Positions 1 through 7,167 of a stretch of 33,261 nt of DNA are shown piece after piece. Position numbers and translations under genes: made by a program. The notes beneath the pieces are model-generated. The model was not told where the DNA came from and made no database searches. It saw nothing but the letters and a program-made list of their open reading frames with translations. Source of the DNA: Curtanaerobium respiraculi. GTDB taxonomy: Bacteria > Actinomycetota > Coriobacteriia > Coriobacteriales > Eggerthellaceae. Position 1 is the stretch's first letter. Every line of letters starts with the position of its first letter. Location: positions 1 through 33,261 of the forward strand of contig NZ_JANIPD030000009.1 in the NCBI RefSeq assembly GCF_024609215.1, in the 5' to 3' direction.

Positions 1-1
1 C

Positions 2-14
2 CATGTTTCCTCCT
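2..14 (-). promoter_or_regulatory. Start codon and ribosome binding site of a divergent gene leaving the window
   Basis: Read on the minus strand, an AGGAGGA Shine-Dalgarno (complement of 8-14) is followed four bases after its GGAGG core by an ATG at 4-2. This marks the first codon of a gene running leftward out of the window, divergent from the XRE remnant. Its product cannot be seen. The shared intergenic space carries the inverted repeats at 17-86, so the divergent pair is probably co-regulated. Confidence 0.6.
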
Positions 15-16
15 AG

Positions 17-86
17 CGTTCGTTATTGAACGGTTTTGCAATTGCATGGTAATCGTTCACTTCCGAACGGTCAATACATACCGTTC
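17..86. promoter_or_regulatory. Operator array: two CGTTC-N6-GAACG inverted repeats plus further half-sites
   Basis: CGTTC (17-21) and GAACG (28-32) form an inverted repeat with a 6-bp spacer. The identical design recurs at 54-58 and 65-69, exactly 37 bp downstream. A further arm at 80-86 (ACCGTTC) makes GAACGGT-N8-ACCGTTC with 65-71, and TTGAACGGT (26-34) is the exact reverse complement of ACCGTTCAA (80-88). Repeated dyads in a divergent intergenic region suggest cooperative binding by a dimeric repressor. The regulator is unknown; the adjacent XRE remnant or the divergent gene are candidates. Confidence 0.55.
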
Positions 87-93
87 AATTTCG

Positions 94-102
94 TGCTATA
101 GT
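94..102 (+). promoter_or_regulatory. Extended -10 promoter element
   Basis: TGCTATAGT at 94-102 fits an extended -10 (TGn plus TATAGT at 97-102). No good -35 is visible, and the expected -35 position lies inside the inverted-repeat array, which fits repression by occlusion. A start about seven bases after the -10 would put the ATG at 119 only about ten bases into the transcript, so translation would be nearly leaderless; no Shine-Dalgarno precedes that ATG. Confidence 0.4.
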
Positions 103-118
103 TTCCACGCGGTCCAAG

Positions 119-403
119 ATGGTCCGCGCCGAAGCCGCCATGGAGGGGAAGTTGAAGACCGGGGAGCTCATAAAGAAGTACAGGAAGATGCGCAGGATGA
201 CGCAGAGGCAGCTCGCCGCCGCCTGCGGGCAGACAGACTCCGCCATCCGCAACTACGAGCTCTGCAACAGGACGCCGGGAGAGCGGCCCATCTCGTCCTT
301 GGCGCATGCGAGCACGAAGCCCCGGTTATTCGTGCGGACGTCATCCCCCCATGCCGAAGAGGGGATTACCACTCATCCGACGGAGGGGAATACGTGCGCG
401 TAG
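119..403 (+). pseudogene. XRE-family helix-turn-helix regulator, truncated remnant
   Basis: Residues about 8-50 read as a typical XRE/Cro HTH: LKTGELIKKYRKMRRMTQRQ, then the recognition part LAAACGQTDSAIRNYE and RTPGE. After about residue 60 (SSLAHA) the sequence stops resembling the family and runs through Pro/Thr-rich low-information residues to a stop. The usual rest of the HTH domain and any C-terminal effector domain are missing. Start ATG 119 is chosen from promoter position; ATG 140 is in frame and also possible. Probably a deletion remnant, though a short DNA-binding-only protein acting on the neighbouring dyads cannot be excluded. Confidence 0.55.
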
Positions 404-585
404 AACAGGCTGGTCTGCGCGTTGAGCGACTCCACCCTGTATTCAGCTGGTTTGGGTTATGCGTATTGCTGAGAGCCCCGAAGCCAATCGACAAAGGGAG
501 GGTGACCGGACACATCACCCGAACACGGGATTCCTCGATGGTCTCCCCGGCAGACCTGGCAGGTGGCTCAGCCGTACCTGACATA
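404..585. other. Non-coding stretch with possible degraded coding sequence
   Basis: No supported gene. The minus strand contains short stretches with coding-like composition near 380-450, but they are interrupted and match no family I recognise. It probably belongs to the same decay or deletion event that truncated the XRE gene. Confidence 0.3.
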
Positions 586-603
586 TATAATATGGTCATA
601 TTA
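586..603 (+). promoter_or_regulatory. TATAAT -10 box embedded in a palindromic operator
   Basis: A consensus TATAAT lies at 586-591. Overlapping it is a perfect dyad TAATATG-GT-CATATTA (588-594 and 597-603). The -35 is poor. The start codon at 623 lies about 20 bases downstream, so this promoter serves the hydrolase. A dyad sitting on the -10 is the classic place for a repressor; MarR, PadR or TetR proteins bind AT-rich dyads of this size, but no such regulator is encoded next to it in the window. Confidence 0.5.
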
Positions 604-622
604 CGGTATCTAGGCGAAGCGA

Positions 623-1534
623 GTGAATATGGATATCGAACTTACCTTGGAAAGGGACGGCTTTTACGGGCTGTATCATGAGGGGACAAAGTATCCCGAT
701 GTAGTGATTCTGCGCACGGCAGGCTCGGGAGCGCCGAAAGGAAACGTGATCTCCTGCAGTAAATTCCTGTTTGAAGCGGGATACAGCGTGCTGTGCATCG
801 GCTATTACATGTGGGGGACGTTAGGGGATGTCATTGACGAGATTCCCTTGGATTATGTTGAGAAAGCGATCTCCTGGGTCAGGTCATACACCGGCAATCC
901 GAACCTGCGGATCGGTATCACGGGGCTTTCGCAGGGAGCATCCTATGCTTTGGCAGCTGCGGCACGGATTCCGGACATCTCTGCCGTTGCGGCGGCATCC
1001 CCGTTCGATCACGTTATGGAGGGGAATACCAATTCCTTCCGCAGGACCGGTCATTCATCCTACACATGGCATGGCGAGCCGCTTCCGTATACGAGGTGGA
1101 AGCTGCTGGATGCGAGCCTGCCAAAGCTGCTGTTTCACATTCTGAGGGATAAGGAGTACGGTATCTCACGGATGATGCGCTATGGCTACGATAAGAACGG
1201 CATCGATCCGGTCTCGGCGATCGAGGTAGAAAACATGCATGCCGACCTATTACTGCTTGCTTCCAAAGACGATGACTGCTGGCCCTCTGATGAGGCTGTG
1301 CCTCGCATGGTAGAACGGCTTCGGGTCGCCGGATATTCCCATCATGTGGAATCCCATATCTATGAAAGGGGCTGCCACAATATGGGTGGGGATATGACGC
1401 TTACCGGCAAAACCGGGAAGAAAATGAAAAGGCTCATGCGATCCTGGGCAGACCATCCAGATGACTGTCTTGCCTGCATCGAGGACAGCAAGGAAAGGAT
1501 TCTAACTTTTTTCGAAAACGTTTTTTCGCGGTAG
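623..1534 (+). CDS. Alpha/beta hydrolase, BAAT C-terminal-like acyl hydrolase/acyltransferase
   Basis: A 303-residue protein with the BAAT (bile acid-CoA:amino acid N-acyltransferase) / acyl-CoA thioesterase C-terminal fold. The nucleophile elbow is GITGLSQGA with Ser103 in GxSxG; a candidate acid is Asp216-218 (LLASKDDDCW) and the histidine is His252 (RGCHNMGG). Mammalian BAAT uses Cys as nucleophile, whereas Ser is usual in bacterial and thioesterase members, so hydrolysis is more likely than conjugation. It lacks the N-terminal domain of the eukaryotic enzymes and has no signal peptide, so it should be cytoplasmic. Start GTG 623, or ATG 629, with a weak Shine-Dalgarno. An ATC-hydrolase-family gene follows 141 bases later in the same direction. 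Substrate unknown: acyl-CoA, ester or amide. Confidence 0.75.
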   Translation: MNMDIELTLERDGFYGLYHEGTKYPDVVILRTAGSGAPKGNVISCSKFLFEAGYSVLCIGYYMWGTLGDVIDEIPLDYVEKAISWVRSYTGNPNLRIGITGLSQGASYALAAAARIPDISAVAAASPFDHVMEGNTNSFRRTGHSSYTWHGEPLPYTRWKLLDASLPKLLFHILRDKEYGISRMMRYGYDKNGIDPVSAIEVENMHADLLLLASKDDDCWPSDEAVPRMVERLRVAGYSHHVESHIYERGCHNMGGDMTLTGKTGKKMKRLMRSWADHPDDCLACIEDSKERILTFFENVFSR

Positions 1535-1675
1535 CACTGCCCATATCGAACAATGGCCTTCATCAAGCAACAGATACTGATTGGGATAACTGGGCAGGCT
1601 CATCCAAAATGGTAAAACGAGGTCGCGCCTCTCATGGGCGATGGGGAGATGCCGTTCTGATGGCGGGGTGAGCGT

Positions 1676-2299
1676 ATGAAATATATGGGGTTGCCGCAGG
1701 GCATGTGGCTGCTATACCGTGGCTCATTTGAGGGGGGCATGGTTACGGTTCTTGGGCTTGATGCCGTAGCCGCGAAAGCGGTCATACATGACGCAAAGCC
1801 GAAGTATCGGGAGCTCATTGCAGGCTTGCCGGAATTTGAAAGGGCAGACCGTTTCAAAGTAAATATTGTAAGCTGCGCCATGCTTGCTGCGGTTATCCTG
1901 AACATGCCGAAACGGCCCGACGTGGAAACGCTGACGGAATTCTACGAAAAAGCGATGATGAACCGACTGACGCGTTGGTTTTGTCACATGAGCGGCAAGA
2001 GCAAGTTTTCAGATAAGGAAATCCACTCCATGCAAGAGACAGCTCGTCTCAAGGCTGCCGACAGGAATCCGTACTCATGGAATATGGACCTCTACCTTTA
2101 TCCGGGCGGAAGTGGATACGAAGCACGATTTACCAAGTGTGGCATCTGTACTTTGATGAAAGAGCTGGGCCTCTATGACCTTGTTCCCGCAATGTGCAGC
2201 CTTGACTATGCTATGGCAGAAGCGGGCGGCAACCGATTTGTGCGGGAATATACTTTGGCTTTGGGTGGCCCGTACTGTGACTGCGGATATAAGAAATAG
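1676..2299 (+). CDS. L-2-amino-thiazoline-4-carboxylic acid (ATC) hydrolase family protein
   Basis: A 207-residue protein recognised by its C-terminal half: FTKCGICTLMKELGLYDLVP, then MCSLDYAMAEAGG and a Cys-rich end GGPYCDCGYKK. This pattern is typical of the ATC hydrolase family (PF14196), founded on the Pseudomonas enzyme that opens ATC to S- or N-carbamoyl-cysteine in L-cysteine synthesis. Most members in gut anaerobes are uncharacterised, and many stand beside other hydrolases or regulators, so the substrate should not be assumed. It is cytoplasmic with no membrane segment. A GGCGGGGTGAG Shine-Dalgarno precedes ATG 1676. It lies behind the BAAT-like gene with no clear terminator, so the two probably share the promoter at 586. 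Confidence 0.7.
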   Translation: MKYMGLPQGMWLLYRGSFEGGMVTVLGLDAVAAKAVIHDAKPKYRELIAGLPEFERADRFKVNIVSCAMLAAVILNMPKRPDVETLTEFYEKAMMNRLTRWFCHMSGKSKFSDKEIHSMQETARLKAADRNPYSWNMDLYLYPGGSGYEARFTKCGICTLMKELGLYDLVPAMCSLDYAMAEAGGNRFVREYTLALGGPYCDCGYKK

Positions 2300-2341
2300 G
2301 TTTTTTGGAAGTCACCAGACGCGCTCACCCTCAGAACGTCC

Positions 2342-3034
2342 CTACAGCTCGCTGCCTGATGCCATGAGCTCGACGAGGTTTTGGTGCGTAGCGCCGTCGC
2401 GCTCCAGCGGCAGCGGGTCGAGCGTAAGGAGGTACTGAGGGTAGTTGTCGCGTACCAGCGAAAACGGCCGGTACTCTCGCTTCTCGGCGGCCTTTTCCGC
2501 AACCGACAGGGACACCTGTATGTAGGCGTACCCCTCGTCGGCTCTGCGTGCGATGGAGTCGACCTCCAGCTTGCCTATCTGCACGACGTTCACGCGGTAG
2601 TCCCTGGACCTCAGGTACGTGTAGACCGTGTTCTCGAGTAGGGGTCCGTAGTCCATGGTGGAGTTCACGTTGCGGGCGAAGTAGATGACCGTGTCGGCGA
2701 GGTGGTACTTCTCGCCGCCCTGCAAGGACCGCTTCGACTTCATGTCGAAGCGGTCGCATCGGTGGAGCGGCTTCGCCTTCACGAGGAGCTCGATGTAGCG
2801 TGCCTTGGCCTGGGCGTCGTCGAACTCCAGGGCCTTGGAGAAGCCGCCGTAGCGCAGGAAGTTGCGGAAGAGCTGGGCCTCGGGGGCTTGCGGCTTGCCG
2901 AGGTGTGCGCGCATCTCTAGGTACTCGGAAAACGACAGGGTGAACAGCCCTATCTCTACGTAGCGGCTCGTGAGGTTGGTCATGAGCTCGCCGGACAGCA
3001 GGTAGGAGTTCGACTTGGTGATGAACACGTCTGT
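2342..3034 (-). pseudogene. AAA ATPase / DUF4143 protein, deletion remnant
   Basis: Minus-strand coding resumes abruptly at TDVFITKSNSYLLSGE, the segment just after Walker B in the COG1373 ATPase family, and continues YVEIGLFTLSFSEYLEMR. The P-loop half is absent. A second deletion joins the ATPase part (KARYIELLVKA) directly to the DUF4143 C-terminal part (HRCDRFDMKSKRSLQGGEKY, then ENTVYTYLRSRDYRVNV and IGKLEVDSIARR), losing about 100 residues. The open frame extends upstream to 3223, but those 63 residues resemble nothing in the family and are read-through of intergenic DNA. A related intact gene lies divergently just beyond. Relict gene; no function expected. Confidence 0.8.
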
Positions 3035-3280
3035 TCGACGCTGATTCGAATTATGAGGCCGATTTTTAAGCCCCCCGCTATTACTCCCGCCGGGGTTTCG
3101 GGGAATAACAAAGTCCGAAAAGCACGTTTTCCCAGCAAAGGTGCAATTATTCTTCTCCACTCGAATCAACGATTGATTCGGGAATGATTCGGACGAGGTG
3201 GCACGAGGTGGATGATGGGACACGAGATGGGATCAGATAAGGTCAAACGGACAGCTGCAACAGTTGAGTGGGAATAGCGA
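3035..3280. other. Intergenic region with GATTCG repeats and an 8-bp inverted repeat
   Basis: No gene supported. A perfect inverted repeat CGAATCAA-CGA-TTGATTCG lies at 3162-3180. The GATTCG word also occurs near 3043 at the edge of the ATPase remnant and again near 3188, so three copies flank the lost 5' half of that gene. These could be relics of the recombination that removed it, or an operator. An imperfect dyad (ATTACTCCC / GGGGAATAA) lies near 3080-3108. Confidence 0.4.
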
Positions 3281-3305
3281 AAATTAGGAGTGAGACTCCT
3301 AATTT
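3281..3305. promoter_or_regulatory. Perfect 11-bp inverted repeat upstream of the DUF4143 ATPase
   Basis: AAATTAGGAGT (3281-3291) and ACTCCTAATTT (3295-3305) are exact reverse complements separated by GAG. The element ends 56 bases before the preferred GTG start at 3362. It could act as an operator, or as an RNA hairpin that sequesters AGGAG, a Shine-Dalgarno-like core. A start at GTG 3290 would place this DNA inside the coding region, but the encoded residues look unlike the family, so a regulatory role is preferred. Confidence 0.6.
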
Positions 3306-3361
3306 TGACTCAAAAGCGTTTACCTGAGATAACGCCTCCTGACGTTGTGTTGGGAGGCATC

Positions 3362-4576
3362 GTGTATATCGCCAGGGAAATCGAGCAGACCGTCGACGAA
3401 ATGCTCCATCAGTTCAAGGTCGTATTGGTTACGGGCGTGCGCCAGGTTGGGAAAACGACGGTGCTGCAAGAACACTTGGCAGGCCGCTTCTCCTATGTGT
3501 CGATGGAGAACCCTTCCGACTACGACCAGGCCTTGTCCGACTCGGCTCTCTTCTTCCAAATGAACGACCTGCCCCTCATCATCGACGAGGTGCAGCGTGT
3601 TCCCTCCCTGTTCCAGGCAACCAAATGGATTGTGGATCAGTCGCAGGAGAAGGGCCGAATCGTGCTTATCGGCTCGCAAACATACGAACTCATGAGGGGA
3701 GTGAGCGAATCGCTCGCGGGCCGTATCGGGATATTGGAAATATCGGGGCTTTCTCTGCGGGAGATAGTGGGCCTGCCCAGAGGGCCGAGACGTTACGTTC
3801 CCGCGAAGTTGAAGAAAGATGACATCGCCGTGCCCGATGGCTTCGATCTGTGGGCGACCATCCAACGAGGCTCCATGCCGGAGCTTATCGCCACCGACAT
3901 GCCCTGGGACCGCTTCTGGTCGAGCTATGTCCGGGCTTACCTGGAACGAGACGTACGCTCCTTGGTCAACCTGAGGGACGAGAGGAAGTTCTACAACTTC
4001 ATGATCGCTTCGGCCGCTAGGTCGGGTCAGCTCTACAACGTATCGTCCATCGCAAATGACATCGACGTGGACTACAAGACGATGCAGGCTTGGACCTCCA
4101 TCCTTCAGGCCTCCGGTATCGTCCGCCCCCTATACCCCTTCTGGCCGAACACGGGAAAACAGCTTACCAAGACCCCCAAGATATACTTCATGGACACGGG
4201 CTTGGTCTGCCATCTCACCAGATGGAACACACCGGAGCAGCTGCGCAACGGCGCTGTTGCGGGCCACGTCTTCGAGACGTTCGTCGTCTCGGAGGTGCTT
4301 AAGAGCTATATGAACGCGGGGAGGAGCCTTCGCGGCGTGTGGTTCTACCGCGATTCTAAAAAACGAAAGATCGACCTGGTCATCCAGGATGGCCGCGTGC
4401 TTCATCCCGTTGAGATAAAGACCGGCGCGACGATCAAGAAGGACGCCGTGAAGAACCTCTCCTGTCTTGAGGGCATGACCGACTACGAGGTTGGATTCGG
4501 CCATGTCATCTGTCAGACGCAGGAACCGTACCTGCTGGTGCCTAACGTCGAGGCCGTTCCCGTATGGGCCATCTAG
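3362..4576 (+). CDS. AAA-family ATPase with C-terminal DUF4143 nuclease-like domain
   Basis: A protein of about 404 residues (COG1373 type). The Walker A is VVLVTGVRQVGKTT, Walker B is LPLIIDEVQRV, and the sensor region is GRIVLIGSQTYELM followed by GLSLREIVGLP. A winged-helix linker and a restriction-nuclease-like C-terminus follow, with ETFVVSEVLKSY, WFYRDSKKRKIDLVIQDG and HPVEIKTG supplying the E/D-x-K pattern. Start GTG 3362 is chosen because GGGAGG lies at 3352-3357 and family members begin with a short YIAREIE-like segment just before the P-loop; GTG 3290 is in frame but adds 24 atypical residues. The family is abundant in gut bacteria and has no settled role; defence or DNA transactions are guesses. 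It is divergent from a decayed relative. Confidence 0.85.
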   Translation: MYIAREIEQTVDEMLHQFKVVLVTGVRQVGKTTVLQEHLAGRFSYVSMENPSDYDQALSDSALFFQMNDLPLIIDEVQRVPSLFQATKWIVDQSQEKGRIVLIGSQTYELMRGVSESLAGRIGILEISGLSLREIVGLPRGPRRYVPAKLKKDDIAVPDGFDLWATIQRGSMPELIATDMPWDRFWSSYVRAYLERDVRSLVNLRDERKFYNFMIASAARSGQLYNVSSIANDIDVDYKTMQAWTSILQASGIVRPLYPFWPNTGKQLTKTPKIYFMDTGLVCHLTRWNTPEQLRNGAVAGHVFETFVVSEVLKSYMNAGRSLRGVWFYRDSKKRKIDLVIQDGRVLHPVEIKTGATIKKDAVKNLSCLEGMTDYEVGFGHVICQTQEPYLLVPNVEAVPVWAI

Positions 4577-4660
4577 CTATCTGGTCGCGAAGTACGTGGG
4601 TGATACCCGTGAGACGTTTTTGAGGCGTATTTCCACATGTTCGGCCAGAAGGAGTACAGC

Positions 4661-4906
4661 ATGAAACGGCTGGAGGACGACGAGTTCACCATCGTCCCCG
4701 ACATGCGCACCTACAAGGCGCTGCGCGACGAGATGCGCGCCTTCTACAGCGAGCCCTCTCGCCTGCGCGACTGCTCGGACATGGATGAGCGCCTCATAGC
4801 GAAGATCGAACTGCTAAGCGACCTGTTCGCCGGCATCGCCGGCGACGCGCCACGCGGCGAGCTCGAGAAGGAAGGCAGCCTGATAGCGGATATGGAATGG
4901 GAGTAA
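4661..4906 (+). CDS. Small hypothetical protein
   Basis: An acidic protein of 81 residues (MKRLEDDEFTIVPDMRTYKA..., ending GSLIADMEWE), rich in Asp and Glu, predicted helical and soluble, with no motif I recognise. ATG 4661 is preferred because GGAG sits six bases upstream; ATG 4637 is in frame but lacks a good Shine-Dalgarno. The 84 bases before it could encode a YLVAKYVGDTRE-like stretch in another frame, perhaps a gene relic, but this is too short to assign. Same strand as the DUF4143 ATPase, 84 bases downstream. Confidence 0.55.
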   Translation: MKRLEDDEFTIVPDMRTYKALRDEMRAFYSEPSRLRDCSDMDERLIAKIELLSDLFAGIAGDAPRGELEKEGSLIADMEWE

Positions 4907-5308
4907 AGGCTGAAGCGCACGGCAATCTCAGTCGGATGCATTCGACGCCCCCAGCGCCGACCTAGGACGATATCGATTTACGGTCGGGAGCTTTCCAGCA
5001 ATCTCGTTGGACATGTTCGGCAACGCCTCAGCTGAAGGGGCGAAGACGAGACGAACACCGAACCGCCGAACGAGAAGGGGGTGAAACCTCGATCCAAAGG
5101 CAACCGCCGCGTCTCGGCAAGCAAAGCCGCAAGTCGCGAAAGACGAGAGTCCGCGCATCGTGCCGCAGCAGCCGTTGAAGAGAGATGCGCGGGAGTTCGC
5201 GCTCGGCATGGCAGAAGGAACGCATTTGGAACATGCAAGCGACGCCTCGGCACGTTTCAGGAGATAGGATTCCGATGAATTCTGTATGCAGCCGAGTGAA
5301 AGCAGACC
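4907..5308. other. Intergenic region without a supported gene
   Basis: Several overlapping open frames on both strands have arginine- and alanine-rich GC-shadow composition and match nothing. A Shine-Dalgarno (CAGGAGATAGG, about 5259-5269) precedes an ATG at 5275 that is out of frame with the regulator starting at 5309. No convincing hairpin or consensus promoter was found. Confidence 0.4.
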
Positions 5309-7066
5309 ATGGACAGCAGTATTCGCGGAGACATGCGCAGCAGCGCATGCGACGAAAAGACGGAGATGCCGATTGGAACCAGCGACTTGCACGATTCCGA
5401 GTTCCACGCCCTGATCGACGAGCGTATGCCGGGGAATCTCGTCGTACTCTCCTCTGAAAAGCACCTCCCCTGCCTTCACGCCAATCCGTCGTTCCTCGAT
5501 CTCCTTGGTTACAACAGCTTCGATGCCTTCCTGCTCGAGACGGGGGGCCTCTTCAAGAACTGCCTGCATGGAGGTGACGCTGACAAGTTCTCCTCATTCG
5601 TCAGGAGTCGCAGCGGCCCCGATAAGACCGCGGGAACGCCTACGGCGGAGTGCCGCCTGCGCAGGGAAGATGGCGGCTATATATGGACGAGAATCACCGC
5701 AAAGGCGCACGGACGATTTCCCGCGACCATTGTGTGCCTCATCGAGGACATGACCGAGGCGAAAGCCGCCGAGAAGGAGTTGAAAGATGCGATCCAAAGT
5801 CTCTCGGTGGAGAACAAGAGGCTCGGGGCTGTTCTCAACAACGTGCCGGTCGGCATATACACATGCCAGCTCTCCGAGCCCATTCGCATCGCCCGGTCCA
5901 ACGATGCCTTGTGCGCCATGACAGGCTACTCGCGCAGCGAGATGGAGACCCTGTTCGATGATGATTATAAGCTTGTGATTTGCGAGAGCGACCGCGAGGT
6001 GTACGCGGATGCTCTCAAAAGCCTCTCCGATCACCCCTGCTCTCGTACCATCGGGTACAGAATCAGGAAGAAGGATGGGAAGACCGTCGGTATCACGGAC
6101 TCCTTGAAGTCGGCACGCGACTTCTACGGCCGCATGTGGGCATGCGCGGTCGTCATGGGGGGTGACCCTGGGTCCCGATGCGTGGACGCATGCGCCAAGA
6201 TGGCAGAGCACGTCGCGCAGCCCATCGTCGGCGTGACGTGCGTCGGCGAAACGGTCTCGCTCGACTTCGCAAACATCCTCTTCCGCGCCTTGCCCATCGC
6301 GTCGCTCGGAGCATTCGGAGCGAACCCATCGGCCGGCTTGCCGATGTCGGCCGACGAAGGGGTATTGCACCATGTCAAGCAGAAGCTGAAGCCCTTGATC
6401 GACGGGCAAGATCTCATCGAGGAGGAAGTGGTCGGGCAAGGGCGGAGGCTTGGTGGAATAAGCGGCGTATCCGCAAGCGTCTACTTCCGGCAAGGAGGGA
6501 CCATCTCCGTCGCGATTGTTTTCGAAACGGAAGAGCTGAAGGGGATGGTGCAGCGGGCAACCGACTGCGTTCTCAGGACGGGTGGGCGAATCTGGCACGA
6601 TGTCCGGGTGACCACGTTCGGTTATTTCGACGTCCGCGTGGACGGTCGCCCCATCCCCTTCCGCAGCGCCAAGGCCAAGGAGCTACTGGCCTTTCTGGTC
6701 GACAGGCGGGGGGCGTTCGCATCCGCCGCCGACATCATCGCCGCGCTATGGGAGAACGAACCTGTGAACAAGGTTACGAGGGCCCGCTTGCGGAAGACGA
6801 TGATGAGGCTCGTCGACGAGCTATCGGTTTACGGCATCGAATACATAGTGGACTCTTCCCCGAAGGGCTAACGGCGCATCGTCCCCGAAAGGATCAGGTG
6901 CGACCTTTTCGACTTCCTGTCAGATGAAGACAAGTGCGCCGACTCGTTCAGGGGAGCTTACATGTCCGACTACTCTTGGGGCGAGTTCACGCTCGCCCAG
7001 CTGATGTGCAGTACCCCCAACGCCGTATCCGACAGCGAACGTCTTGCCGGGGGCGCTAACGAATGA
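5309..7066 (+). pseudogene. PAS-domain regulator with C-terminal winged helix, interrupted by in-frame TAA
   Basis: The frame runs through two PAS-like domains (residues about 35-150, with CRLRREDGGYIWTRITAKA and EDMTEAKAAEKEL; about 170-290, with YRIRKKDGKTVGITDSLKSA), a third weaker sensor-like segment (290-430), and an OmpR/SARP-type winged helix from about 430 (VTTFGYFDVRVDGRPIPFRS, AKELLAFLVDRRGAFASAAD). TAA at 6869-6871 stops it at SPKG, but the same frame continues with RRIVPERIRCDLFDFL and YMSDYSWGEFTLAQL to TGA 7064-7066, the normal end of such regulators. A Tyr codon (KG-Y-RR) is the likely ancestor, so this is a nonsense mutation in the wing of the DNA-binding domain. Full length would be 585 residues. 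It stands directly upstream of the pilus genes, so it was probably their activator. The start is uncertain because the Shine-Dalgarno at 5309 is weak. Confidence 0.75.
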
Positions 7067-7167
7067 TGTCACATGTTTGGAACGAGGACAAGACGAAGGG
7101 AAACGGCAGTTTTTTTATAAAGGAACTGAGCTGCATATCGTGTTTAGAAAATCAGGGGATTGGGGAC

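Noticed and set aside
1505-1531. Possible terminator (CGAAAA/TTTTCG) at the end of the BAAT-like gene
   Set aside because: It is AT-rich, lies within the coding sequence before the stop and has no stable GC stem.
2342-3223. Full 293-residue minus-strand frame as an intact protein
   Set aside because: The first 63 residues are unrelated to the family, and both the P-loop and a middle section are missing, so it is a remnant, not a gene.
4577-4660. Short frame reading YLVAKYVGDTRE as a gene fragment
   Set aside because: Under 30 residues and no start signal; too short to separate from chance.
5594-6598. 334-residue open frame on the minus strand
   Set aside because: Antisense to the PAS regulator, whose domains are recognisable; the antisense product has none.
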